Of a stretch of DNA of 45,764 nt, positions 15,098 to 23,738 are shown piece after piece (the first letter of the stretch is position 1; each line of letters opens with the position of its first letter). The notes under the pieces are model-generated. The model was not told where the DNA came from. It saw nothing but the letters and a program-made list of their open reading frames with translations, and did not search any database. The DNA comes from Candidatus Zixiibacteriota bacterium (GTDB taxonomy: Bacteria; Zixibacteria; MSB-5A5; GN15; PGXB01). The stretch is from NCBI GenBank assembly GCA_900498245.1, contig LS998015.1, positions 2,048,473 through 2,094,236 on the forward strand. Direction: 5' to 3'. Made by a program: the position numbers and the translations under genes.

Positions 15098-17755
15098 TTA
15101 AGTGATTGCCGGCTGTTCTGTTAGCCCTTTAATCCGCTCCCCGGCCAGTTTATTATCGGGATCGAGTTTCAAAATACGCTCATAGCCGATCAGGGCGGAA
15201 TCGACATGGCCCTGATGAAAATAACACTCAGAAATACCCAAAAGCCCCTCTATATTTTCCGGCCGTTCGGATAAAAACTTCTCATAATGAATTATGGCCG
15301 TACTATAATCCTGCTTGTGACGATATAAGGCGCCGATAGCCAGTTCAATTTCAGTATCGCCGGGCGCCACGGACCGATATCTGTTAAGCAACTCCAGCGC
15401 CTCATCGGCACGATTCAAGTGCATTTTTGTGAGCCCAAGATTTCTGAAAACGGCGGCCGGGGGTAATGATGTCGCCAGGGCCCTGTTATACAGACTCTCG
15501 GCGTTGTGATAATCGCCGGTCTTAAAATAGCAGTTGCCGGCATCGATCAGGGCATCGGCATCATTCGGATTACTTTCCAAATATTTGTTGAGAGGTCTTA
15601 AGGAATCGCTATAAAGACCCCCGTCATAATAGGCCCGCGCCAGAAGACGTCGACCGTGATCATAATCCGGCTTAATCTTAAGAAGTTCATTGAACAGATT
15701 GATGGCACTATTGAAATCAAGAATCCGGGCATAAAAGCAACCGGCCCGCTCAAAAACTTCCGGCATTCCCTTCGTTATTTCAAGAGAACGGACGACGCAA
15801 TTTTCGGCCTCCGCCCTATCGTTCGTGCCGCCATAATACTCGGCCAGATAAATATATGCCAGATCGGAATTGGGGTGCTGCGCCAATTCCCGGTCGATAT
15901 AACTGCGGGCCTCTTTATATTCGTGTCGGTCCAGATGAATTCGCGCCAATTTGAGGAAAGTGTCGAGATATGGTCCATGTTCTTTCACAATTTTCTCATA
16001 GTACTCAATGGCTCTGATTTCCTCGCCTTTGAGTTGGGAAATCGTGGCCAGCCCGTAATAAGCGACATGTCGCGCCCGCAAATATAAAAGAATCAAATTG
16101 GTGATTTCCTGTGATTCATCATAAGTCGATTGAACATCCAGATATTTTCTATAGTACTCTTCGGCCCGGTCAAATTGGTTTAGCCGTGTGTAGATATGGC
16201 CCAGCGACAGGATTGGATCAAGATAATCGCCTTTGACTTTAAGGGCTCTGAAGCATAATTTTTCCGCCTCTTCATAATTTTTGAGATAAATATGCGTTGT
16301 GATCTGCTGATGAAGGGACATTAAATAGGTATTGGTTCGTGCCGGCATATCAGCCGCAGACAAATCCGTCGCCCGCGACGCATGTTTCAAAATCAGCCGG
16401 GCCGTTTTCGCCTCCAATTCCTCACCCATTCCCCGAAGTAATTGCGCATAATTGAAATGGACATAAGGATCATCGGGTCGTTCCGCCAATTGTCTTTCCA
16501 GCAGTTCGCGGGAGCGAGCCATTTTTTGTTTCATTTTTTCCGGAGAAAGGCTGTACCCGTAATGTTTCAATCTGATACCGGCCCTGAGAGCCGGTTCTCC
16601 CGGCGGGAAATTCAACTGGTTATGGACAATCCCTTCATAATTATATCCCGCATCCCTTCTAAACAGCCGAAACGACGGCAAAAACGAGGTGCACTCTCCC
16701 GTCGCTCGGTTCATGTTGTAGACCGTGATGGAAACCAATCGGAAACGGTCTTGCGCGACGGCCCGGCGCAGGAGCGCAAGGTCATCTTCCACAAATTCCT
16801 CATCAGCGTCGATGATAAAAATCCAATCTCCGGTCGCTTGCGCGATCGAAAAATTGCGATGTTGGGAAAAGTCTCCCTGCCAGGGCTGTTGAAATACCTT
16901 GGCGCCGTACGAGGCGGCGATTTCCATGGTCCTATCGGTCGATCCCGTGTCGACCAGAATGATTTCGTCCACCCAATCCCGAATCGAGTGCAGGCATTGA
17001 GGCAGAAATTCCTCTTCGTTTCTGACAATCATGCAGGCCGATACAGTCGTCCGCTTCTCAAGGCTCTTCTTTAAAATACGCAGTTCCTGCACCTGCGAAC
17101 ATTTTTTTAACCCCCGTTCAATAACTTCGGCCGCCGACGCCAAATCCCGCCTAGATAAGTACAAATTGGCCAGATTTATGTAGGGGTGACAATGATCGGG
17201 TCTTAATAGAATTGAATCGTTGTAGGCTCTGACGGCGCTGTCGGACTCCCGCCGACTCTGGTAAGCCGAACCGAGGAAGTTTAAGAGAAGATGATACCTG
17301 TCATGGCTGAGCCATTTAGCCGCGACCTGCTCCTTACCGGCCAGGAGGAGCAATTCCCGATATTTCTGAGCGGCTTTTATGCATTTATCATAATCTTTCA
17401 AAATGTATTCGGCGTAGGCGATGACAAAATAAAAGTCTCCGTCGTCGGGATCAATTTCCAGTCCCTTGACAGCAAACTGCTCGGCTTCGGGAAAGCGGCC
17501 CAAAGGCGGCAGGGAAAATGACAGAAGCCGATAGAATTCAAGAAGTTCACTTCCGGAGAAATCGGTCTCATCGTTAAGATGATTGAGAATTAATTCCGCC
17601 GTCTCCTCAAAGGCATTATGGTCGAAATATTTTCTGGCGCGGCCGAGAATCGACGGTTGCTTTTTTTGGGATGGCCCTTTAGGAACTCGGCGCGAAGCGG
17701 GCGCTGCCGACTTCGCGACTTTTCGTCGCCCCATTTTTTTGCGGGTGACTTTCAT
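15098..17755 (-). CDS. TPR-glycosyltransferase (GT2), candidate flagellin glycosyltransferase
   Basis: 885 aa with a Lys/Arg-rich start (residues 1-35), TPR-like helices (about 40-230), a GT2 domain (about 235-430), and then many TPR repeats to the C-terminus (about 430-880). The GT2 core is clear: SACMIVRNEEEFL, ILVDTGSTDRTMEIA, and the DxD metal motif in IIDADEEF. The overall plan resembles SunS/TPR-type GT2 enzymes that modify proteins. It is 12 nt after fliW and is the last gene before the flagellin transcript, so flagellin O-glycosylation is a reasonable inference. Acceptor and sugar cannot be read from sequence, and a cell-envelope target is possible. Confidence 0.8.
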   Translation of the reverse strand: MKVTRKKMGRRKVAKSAAPASRRVPKGPSQKKQPSILGRARKYFDHNAFEETAELILNHLNDETDFSGSELLEFYRLLSFSLPPLGRFPEAEQFAVKGLEIDPDDGDFYFVIAYAEYILKDYDKCIKAAQKYRELLLLAGKEQVAAKWLSHDRYHLLLNFLGSAYQSRRESDSAVRAYNDSILLRPDHCHPYINLANLYLSRRDLASAAEVIERGLKKCSQVQELRILKKSLEKRTTVSACMIVRNEEEFLPQCLHSIRDWVDEIILVDTGSTDRTMEIAASYGAKVFQQPWQGDFSQHRNFSIAQATGDWIFIIDADEEFVEDDLALLRRAVAQDRFRLVSITVYNMNRATGECTSFLPSFRLFRRDAGYNYEGIVHNQLNFPPGEPALRAGIRLKHYGYSLSPEKMKQKMARSRELLERQLAERPDDPYVHFNYAQLLRGMGEELEAKTARLILKHASRATDLSAADMPARTNTYLMSLHQQITTHIYLKNYEEAEKLCFRALKVKGDYLDPILSLGHIYTRLNQFDRAEEYYRKYLDVQSTYDESQEITNLILLYLRARHVAYYGLATISQLKGEEIRAIEYYEKIVKEHGPYLDTFLKLARIHLDRHEYKEARSYIDRELAQHPNSDLAYIYLAEYYGGTNDRAEAENCVVRSLEITKGMPEVFERAGCFYARILDFNSAINLFNELLKIKPDYDHGRRLLARAYYDGGLYSDSLRPLNKYLESNPNDADALIDAGNCYFKTGDYHNAESLYNRALATSLPPAAVFRNLGLTKMHLNRADEALELLNRYRSVAPGDTEIELAIGALYRHKQDYSTAIIHYEKFLSERPENIEGLLGISECYFHQGHVDSALIGYERILKLDPDNKLAGERIKGLTEQPAIT

Positions 17756-17767
17756 TTTTGACCCGCA

Positions 17768-18253
17768 CTATCGGCTGTAAACCGGCTGTAACTCCGCATC
17801 CGCTTCGACAGGCTCTTCGGAACGCTCGATATCCGAGAGTAAATAATGTTTGACCCCGTATTCCGAATTTGCCAAGACCATTTGCTTGGCCAGCCTCGTC
17901 TCGGTATTGATTAGAAGCGGTCCCTGCAAATTGACCGTCATCTGAGACGGTTCCGATGGAATTGTGACTATTACATAAGTCTCCACGGCCCGCACATCGC
18001 TGATATGCAATTCTTCAACTTCTTTGGGATTGACTTCGATGCGATATTCGGAATAGAAGTATAGGGGGTTCACAATGATAAAGACTATGGTCGGATCATC
18101 GAGAGATTGAAACCACAGAAAAGGCGCGCAATCTTCCCGTTCCACGATACAGTACCTTTTCAGATTCTCGAAGCCGAGAATGGGTTTGGCCATAAGGACA
18201 ATTTTGTCCTCGGGGACGTCAATTTCTCCGAATTTCAATGACGTAATTCTCAT
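17768..18253 (-). CDS. fliW: flagellar assembly factor FliW
   Basis: 161-aa cytoplasmic protein that binds both flagellin and CsrA. When flagellin is exported, free FliW sequesters CsrA and relieves repression of flagellin translation. The sequence has the FliW pattern: FGEIDVPEDKIVLMAKPILGFENLKRYCIV, PFLWFQSLDDPTIVFIIVNP, VTIPSEPSQMTVNLQGPLLIN. It lies 24 nt after flgL and 12 nt before the glycosyltransferase. The csrA gene is two genes upstream of flgL, giving a compact csrA-(small ORF)-flgL-fliW cassette. Confidence 0.95.
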   Translation of the reverse strand: MRITSLKFGEIDVPEDKIVLMAKPILGFENLKRYCIVEREDCAPFLWFQSLDDPTIVFIIVNPLYFYSEYRIEVNPKEVEELHISDVRAVETYVIVTIPSEPSQMTVNLQGPLLINTETRLAKQMVLANSEYGVKHYLLSDIERSEEPVEADAELQPVYSR

Positions 18254-18277
18254 GAGGGTTATCCTATCTTAATGTCC

Positions 18278-20206
18278 CTATTCAAGAAAATCCATAAGAG
18301 ACGGTTGAATTATCTTCGAGGTCGCTATTAACGCTGCTTTGTAACTGTTTTCCTGTATCGACAAATCGCTTACCAGTTTTGTCAGATCGGCATCTTCCGT
18401 TTCGCTGAGAAGTTTCGTGAAATTATAACCGAGGCTGCTCAGTCGCGAATCGGTCGTTTCCAGGCGAATCACTTTGGCGCCGACAGCGGCACGGGTATTA
18501 AGAACACTTTGTTGTCCCGATTGCAGGTTGCCGATCAATTGACCGGCCACTTCACCGTCATTGCTGCGCAAAGCATCTATTAATATGAGCATGGAACCGA
18601 GGATGTCCGAGGAACCGAATATCCCCAGATCATGGGCGGTCCGCCCGTTGCCGACTTCTTTTATTAAAAAGGTGCTGTTATTATCGTTGGGAGTAATTTG
18701 AATCCCCGTACCGGCGTCATTGAGAGCGGCCGTAATATCCAGCCCACAGCTATTAATGGCATTGATAATGTCTCCTACTGTCTGGTAGGCAGTATTTGAC
18801 AGATCAAGAAAGGCCGTAGCATTGCCTTTACAGAGTTGAATCTGCCCCAAATCAAAGCCGGTGCCGTTATTGAGTAAGGATAATTGCGTGGAGGCCAGAA
18901 TGCGCGGATCCAGGGCACTGCCCGAACCGTCGCTGTGGAAATTTCCCACGAGCCCCAAATCGGCCGCCGTGGTTTCGCCCGCGGCCGCATCCGAAACGGA
19001 ATAATCCAATAGCGGGTTGAGCGGCGCACCGTTTAATTGCGGATTCACAAAGCCCAGGAGTCCCAGGTCGGTGGCCGTGGAACTCGCCGAAGAGACTTCG
19101 TCAATACCCAATCCCAGGCTGGTTCCATTGGTATCTGTTATGCTTATGCCGGTCCCGGCCGCATTTATTGCCGCCGCAACATTGCTCACTCCCGCCGACG
19201 TCAAAGCATTGTTGATGGCCGCAATGACGTCGCCAATATCGGCGGCGCCACTAAGATCCGCCTCCAGATCGATGGAATTGTCGGCATTATGAATTCTTAA
19301 TTTCCCGACCGAGAGATCCACGCCGTTTCCCTTGTTTAGATTGGAAAGGATGGTGCTCGCGGAGATCTGACCCGTATCGACCGTCTTCCAGGTCAGGTTA
19401 TTTCCTTCGGCGCCAAGCGCCAGGGTTATATTCCCGATACCGCCCGCCGCCAGTTGGTTATTGACTTGTGTAATTACATCCCCTACCGTGACGGCCGTGC
19501 TGATATCTACATTAATACTGATTCCCAGATTATTATCACGCACCACGATTGTACCCGGGACTTGATCAATCCCATTCCCCAGGTGCAGATCGCTTAGAAG
19601 TGTTCCGGCCTCGACGCCGACTTTCAAATTGCCATTTTCCCCGAGTATGCTGGTCGGCGTGAAAAGAACATCGGCACCGATCAGATTTACATCAACCTTA
19701 GAGCCCGATTCCATTTCCAACTGCAGTTTGCCCATATCGCCCATGTAACTGACACCGCCGGCGCTTTTGATAAACGGCTTGGTCTTTGTCCTGAACCCGG
19801 ATAGAATGTATCGGCCCTCGACCTGCGAATTGGAAATATCGATTATTTGATTGAAGAGCGATTCGACTTCGTTGGCCGCCCCCTCGCGGGAGGTGGCGTC
19901 ATAGGTATCGTTTGACAAGGACACCGCAATCTGGTAAGCGGACGATATCATATCACTGGCATCGCCCAGCATATTGTCATAGGTTGAAAGAACATTCAAG
20001 CCGTTGGATATATTTTTCTTGAACTGACTGATTTCTGTCAGAACCTTGCGATAATTCAGGTCCTTCTGGGTCCCGATAGGGTCATCCGAGGGCTGATTGA
20101 TGCGACGGCCACTCGACATCATGGTTTGAAGTTTCATGAACCGATCAAGGGAACGGCCCAGATTAAAGACCACCTGATTACTTATCATCTGATCTGTTAC
20201 GCGCAT
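18278..20206 (-). CDS. flgL: hook-filament junction protein FlgL (HAP3), enlarged
   Basis: Joins the hook to the filament. Conserved ends: MRVTDQMISNQVVFNL, SSGRRINQPSDDPIGTQ, and the C-terminal helix with ALIATSKIIQPSLMDFL. At 642 aa it is about twice the usual length. The extra central part (about residues 190-510) contains three related units of the flagellin-hook IN type, each with the pattern LLxxLxxGxGxD, a beta segment, then VGDxIxxINxxL and a GTGxxIT turn. Its ATG is 6 nt after the stop of the small ORF and is probably translated by coupling. Confidence 0.93.
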   Translation of the reverse strand: MRVTDQMISNQVVFNLGRSLDRFMKLQTMMSSGRRINQPSDDPIGTQKDLNYRKVLTEISQFKKNISNGLNVLSTYDNMLGDASDMISSAYQIAVSLSNDTYDATSREGAANEVESLFNQIIDISNSQVEGRYILSGFRTKTKPFIKSAGGVSYMGDMGKLQLEMESGSKVDVNLIGADVLFTPTSILGENGNLKVGVEAGTLLSDLHLGNGIDQVPGTIVVRDNNLGISINVDISTAVTVGDVITQVNNQLAAGGIGNITLALGAEGNNLTWKTVDTGQISASTILSNLNKGNGVDLSVGKLRIHNADNSIDLEADLSGAADIGDVIAAINNALTSAGVSNVAAAINAAGTGISITDTNGTSLGLGIDEVSSASSTATDLGLLGFVNPQLNGAPLNPLLDYSVSDAAAGETTAADLGLVGNFHSDGSGSALDPRILASTQLSLLNNGTGFDLGQIQLCKGNATAFLDLSNTAYQTVGDIINAINSCGLDITAALNDAGTGIQITPNDNNSTFLIKEVGNGRTAHDLGIFGSSDILGSMLILIDALRSNDGEVAGQLIGNLQSGQQSVLNTRAAVGAKVIRLETTDSRLSSLGYNFTKLLSETEDADLTKLVSDLSIQENSYKAALIATSKIIQPSLMDFLE

Positions 20207-20212
20207 ATCGAA

Positions 20213-20386
20213 TCACTCATCATAAAAGACGAAATCTTTGTCGCATCCCTGTTCCAAGAGTCCCTCCAGCGTAAGCCTGGAGCGATTCTTCCCGGTCTCC
20301 ATTTTATTCTTATCCGCATCAGAAATCTTTTTATTTATAGAGAACTCGGCGTCCTTATCTTCGTTCTTCTTTTTGCTCCAGAACAT
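20213..20386 (-). CDS. small charged protein between csrA and flgL
   Basis: A 57-codon ORF begins MFWSKKKNEDKDAEF and ends GCDKDFVFYDE. It is rich in Lys, Asp and Glu, with no membrane segment or signal peptide. An unusually strong SD (GGAGGGGGAGG) sits just before its ATG, 19 nt after the csrA stop, and its stop is 6 nt before the flgL start. The gap-free fit between two known genes and the SD argue that it is real. I do not recognise the family. The position in the csrA-flgL-fliW cassette suggests a role in secretion or translation control of late flagellar proteins, but that is only inference. Confidence 0.65.
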   Translation of the reverse strand: MFWSKKKNEDKDAEFSINKKISDADKNKMETGKNRSRLTLEGLLEQGCDKDFVFYDE

Positions 20387-20405
20387 TTTCCTCCCCCTCC
20401 AAAAG

Positions 20406-20720
20406 TTAATTGCTGGTTTCCGGCGGTTGTTTTCTTGTGGTTTTCTTATACTTAAATTCCGGCGTTTTCTTCTTCTGGGCGTCGCCGGAGATTTTGGTCT
20501 TGAGCAATTTCACAACGTTGACCAAATCCTGTTTCACCGATTTTGCCGCCTTCCGGTTTTCATTTTGTATCTTGACATAAATTTCTTCGCGGTGGACTAC
20601 AACGCGCGGCGGGGCGTCAATACCTATCCGCACCTGCCGGCCGAACACCCCCAACACGGTCACTTTTATGTCGTCCCCAATCGTTATCGATTCGCCCAAC
20701 TTCCTTGTTAGTATTAGCAA
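20406..20720 (-). CDS. csrA: carbon storage / translational regulator CsrA
   Basis: Dimeric RNA-binding protein that blocks ribosome access at GGA-containing hairpins. The first about 60 residues are canonical: [18 protein letters not shown] with the RNA-contact residues L4 and R6, and VVVHREEIY with R44. The protein is 104 aa, because a Lys-rich C-terminal tail of about 40 residues is added to the usual 60-70. The start codon is TTG, with GGAGGG 5-6 nt upstream. The leader itself has two GGA motifs (GAAGGACCACGGAGGG), so autoregulation is possible. It is co-transcribed with flgK upstream and with the small ORF, flgL and fliW downstream. Confidence 0.95.
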   Translation of the reverse strand: MLILTRKLGESITIGDDIKVTVLGVFGRQVRIGIDAPPRVVVHREEIYVKIQNENRKAAKSVKQDLVNVVKLLKTKISGDAQKKKTPEFKYKKTTRKQPPETSN

Positions 20721-20762
20721 TCTACCCTCCGTGGTCCTTCAATCAGACCCTTTCGATTTAGG

Positions 20763-22157
20763 CTACCGGCCGACTATTCCCATTCCCTTGATCACAGTCT
20801 CCAGCGCCTGATCCATGGTTGTGATGACTCGTGAAGCGGCGTCGAACGCATGCTGATATTTCACCATTTGAGCCATCTCTTCGTCAAGTGATACTCCCTG
20901 GACCGACTGGCGGCTATTATCCAGCTGCTGCACCAGCAGTCCGTAGTTATCTTTCAAATTTCCGGCTTTATTAGTCTCTGTCCCGATTTCCCCGATCATG
21001 GAGTTGTAAAATTCGCTGAATGAGGCCGTCCCCCGCATCATGGCAGCGGCACTTCTCAAATCGGCGATCGCCAGGGCAATGACATTATCGCCCACTTCGC
21101 CGGATTGCGAAGCGGCAATCCTGTTGACGTCATTGGCTATGAGGTCATTCAGAGAAATGGTGGCGGCATTGGAATTGAGCGGATTGAAAAAACCCAAGCC
21201 CGTAGAGCCGTCCAGACCGTAACCGGTCTGGTGGACGGCGTTTACCTGTGACACCAGCGACTCCGCCAGACTATCCAGATAATTCTGATACTTGGGAATC
21301 AAATTGTCTCGGGTCTCAACCAGGCCTTTCAATTCCCCGTTAAGGTTTTTTATGGTCTTGGAGGTGCCCGCCCAGACTATATCATAGCTGGTGGCATTCT
21401 CCACACCGACCTTCTTGGTGCCCAATTTGAATGATGATGTTCCATCGACTATCGCCAGCGCTCCGATATAAACGGTCATCATATTATTCTTTTGCTCGAC
21501 CGAATTGACATCGACATATTGAGACAGTTGGTCGATCAGATAATCCCTGCGGTCACGCAAGTCATTGGCCTTTTGACCGCCCAACTCGAGACGCGCAATT
21601 TGCTCGTTTAAATTTCCGATTTCCGACGCAATGCTGTTGACCTTATCGACCGTGAGCTGGACGTCACTATCCACGGAATTTCTCATGTCGGATAATTGGG
21701 CGTATATACGATGAAAACTATTGGTCAATAAATTGGTTTGTTCCTTGAGAGCACTGCGGGCGGAGACCGATTCCGGGTTGTTGGCCAAATCCGACCAACT
21801 GCTCCAAAACTTATCAAGCAAATCGCTCAGAGAATCGGTATTCGGCTCGGAGAAGAGGGCCTGAATTTGATTGAGAGTTTTATCCAGAGTGGTCCATTGG
21901 CCGAGGGATTTATTTTCTTCCCGATACTGTTGATTTAGAAACAGATCACGAATCTGCAGAATGTTGGTGGCGTTGACGCCGGTCCCGACCAAACCGGCCG
22001 GGGTGCTTATGGCGGGAGAGGTATTGGTTAATACCCGCTGACGGGTGTAACCGGGCGATTCGACATTGGAAATATTGTGTCCGATCGTATTCAGCCAGAG
22101 TTGTTGAGTTGCCAGGGCCCTTTTTCCCATCTCCAGAGCATCGAACAATCCTGCCAT
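20763..22157 (-). CDS. flgK: hook-filament junction protein FlgK (HAP1)
   Basis: First of the two junction proteins between hook and filament. The 464-aa protein starts with the rod/hook family signature (LFDALEMGKRALATQQLWLNTIGHNISNVESPGYTRQR), has a central helical and beta region, and ends with the conserved SLDEEMAQMVKYQHAFDAASRVITTMDQALETVI segment. A strong AGGAGGG SD lies 5 nt before the ATG, and its ATG overlaps the flgN stop by one base (TAATG). Confidence 0.97.
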   Translation of the reverse strand: MAGLFDALEMGKRALATQQLWLNTIGHNISNVESPGYTRQRVLTNTSPAISTPAGLVGTGVNATNILQIRDLFLNQQYREENKSLGQWTTLDKTLNQIQALFSEPNTDSLSDLLDKFWSSWSDLANNPESVSARSALKEQTNLLTNSFHRIYAQLSDMRNSVDSDVQLTVDKVNSIASEIGNLNEQIARLELGGQKANDLRDRRDYLIDQLSQYVDVNSVEQKNNMMTVYIGALAIVDGTSSFKLGTKKVGVENATSYDIVWAGTSKTIKNLNGELKGLVETRDNLIPKYQNYLDSLAESLVSQVNAVHQTGYGLDGSTGLGFFNPLNSNAATISLNDLIANDVNRIAASQSGEVGDNVIALAIADLRSAAAMMRGTASFSEFYNSMIGEIGTETNKAGNLKDNYGLLVQQLDNSRQSVQGVSLDEEMAQMVKYQHAFDAASRVITTMDQALETVIKGMGIVGR

Positions 22158-22681
22158 TATACCCTCCTGTCCAGCGCCAGATTGGTCTGAGACGGGCTGC
22201 TCTCGCCGCGATTGCGGTAACCGTCATCGGGTGTCTTGAGGCGCGCCAGTAATTCCATGGTCTTCATAATTATTTCGCGGGAGCGATCAATCAGAAATTC
22301 ATTCTGCGATCGCATCTTCGCGATCCTATCATTCAGTTCCAATATCGTTTCGCGGAGCCGAGTCAGGATTTCCGCCTGCCCCGAGGTCGCTATTTCTACC
22401 AACCGCGATACCGTCAAATTTCCGCGGGAATCATAATCGTCGGCAATGAGCCCGACTATCATTTCCCGTTTCCTCGAGAGTATCCCCGCTTCGATTATTT
22501 TCTCCCTCTGTCGTTCCGTGACATTATTAATGGCCGTCAAATCGTTCCGGACCAGCGCCTCCTGCTGTTGTTCGAGCAATTCCAGGAATGTTTCAAAAAG
22601 GGACGCCTCCTTTTTGAGAATCTCAATCAGATCCTGCACCAGTTCAGAATTTGAACTCTTATCTGTAAATTCTTTCGGCAT
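22157..22681 (-). CDS. flgN: FlgN-type chaperone for FlgK/FlgL
   Basis: 174-aa largely helical protein: EILKKEASLFETFLELLEQQQEALVRNDLTAINNVTERQREKI is the typical FlgN N-terminal helix pair (the LEQQQEAL core is conserved in family members). It continues with SRKREMIVGLIADDY and a coiled C-terminal half. FlgN chaperones bind FlgK and FlgL before export, and this gene touches flgK. A second FlgN-like gene is at 9184-9636. Confidence 0.85.
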   Translation of the reverse strand: MPKEFTDKSSNSELVQDLIEILKKEASLFETFLELLEQQQEALVRNDLTAINNVTERQREKIIEAGILSRKREMIVGLIADDYDSRGNLTVSRLVEIATSGQAEILTRLRETILELNDRIAKMRSQNEFLIDRSREIIMKTMELLARLKTPDDGYRNRGESSPSQTNLALDRRV

Positions 22682-22708
22682 AATGATAAATCTCTTTAGT
22701 CCCCTGGT

Positions 22709-23734
22709 TTATTCATAATAGGTTGTCCCCTGCGGTAGACTGTCGATAATGGTTTTGACATAATTTCTGGTTTCACGGTATGGCGGAATCCCCTCATAAC
22801 GGGCCACCTTTTCGGGGCCCGCATTATAGGCCGCCAGGGCCTTCTTGATGTCCTGGAAACGGTCGATTAATTGCCGCAGATACCTGGCGCCCCCGTGTAT
22901 ATTCTCCTCCGGGTCAAAAACATCCTTCACGCCCATATCCGAAGCGGTGGTATCGGCCAATTGCATCAAACCTTTGGCGCCAGCTGGAGAAACCGCCCGC
23001 GGATTACCATTTGACTCCGTGCTGATAATCGATTCCAGAAGGGCCGGGTTGAGTCGGTACCTCTCCGAGGCGTTCTGAATTATTTCTTTATAACTACTGG
23101 CAATAGGTTTTGCCGGGACGGCGGCCTGATTCTTTTCGACAGAAATTGGACCCGTTTTATTGCCGGCGGTTTTTTCGGAATCTGCGCTATTGACTTGTTG
23201 GGAATTATTTACGGCGGCCTTTTGAGACAATGCGGCGGTGTCATGATTTATGAGATTTGGGTTTTTCGAACGGCTCTCATCAGAGGATAATTCCTGCTTT
23301 TCAATTTTGATCGCTTTCCCGGTATCACTCTGAATCTTTATATAATTTGCCTTGGGAAAGACGTCCTTAATACCGTCCGAAACCGGAGCCACCCCATTTT
23401 GCTTCTCCAGGACCCGCTCTAAAGAACGATAGAGCATGCTGGCGATACTTCGATCACCGTTCCCCGCCATCTTTTTGGCCAGTTCTTCATCAAAAATCTG
23501 AGTATAGACATCTTTACCGATACCGGCGCCCAGTCCCATTTCAGCGGCGCCTCCATTTTCCGGCACAGTCTTGCGCATCGCTTTCAAAACATAATAGAGG
23601 AAAAAAGACTCCAGGCCTTTTGAAGCCTCGGCCAGTTTCTTCTTCTGGGCATTCAGGTCATCGATTCTTTTGAGAGGAATACCCTGCCCGGTTCCGGAGC
23701 GGATATGCTTATTTGTTGTAACGGTCAAATCCAT
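22709..23734 (-). CDS. flgJ: FlgJ rod cap fused to an SLT lytic transglycosylase
   Basis: 341 aa with two domains. The N-terminal rod-binding domain (about 30-120: AEASKGLESFFLYYVLKAMRKT, GLGAGIGKDVYTQIFDEELAKKMA) scaffolds rod assembly. A variable linker (about 120-210) is followed by a C-terminal Slt-type lytic transglycosylase domain (about 215-341: catalytic Glu in SIISTESNGNP, then AVSPAGAKGLMQL and AAYNAGP). Proteobacterial FlgJ instead carries a glucosaminidase-type muramidase; here the peptidoglycan-cutting partner belongs to a different enzyme family. It lies 4 nt after flgI. Periplasmic export through the flagellar apparatus is expected, and no Sec signal peptide is visible. Confidence 0.9.
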   Translation of the reverse strand: MDLTVTTNKHIRSGTGQGIPLKRIDDLNAQKKKLAEASKGLESFFLYYVLKAMRKTVPENGGAAEMGLGAGIGKDVYTQIFDEELAKKMAGNGDRSIASMLYRSLERVLEKQNGVAPVSDGIKDVFPKANYIKIQSDTGKAIKIEKQELSSDESRSKNPNLINHDTAALSQKAAVNNSQQVNSADSEKTAGNKTGPISVEKNQAAVPAKPIASSYKEIIQNASERYRLNPALLESIISTESNGNPRAVSPAGAKGLMQLADTTASDMGVKDVFDPEENIHGGARYLRQLIDRFQDIKKALAAYNAGPEKVARYEGIPPYRETRNYVKTIIDSLPQGTTYYE

Positions 23735-23738
23735 GGTC

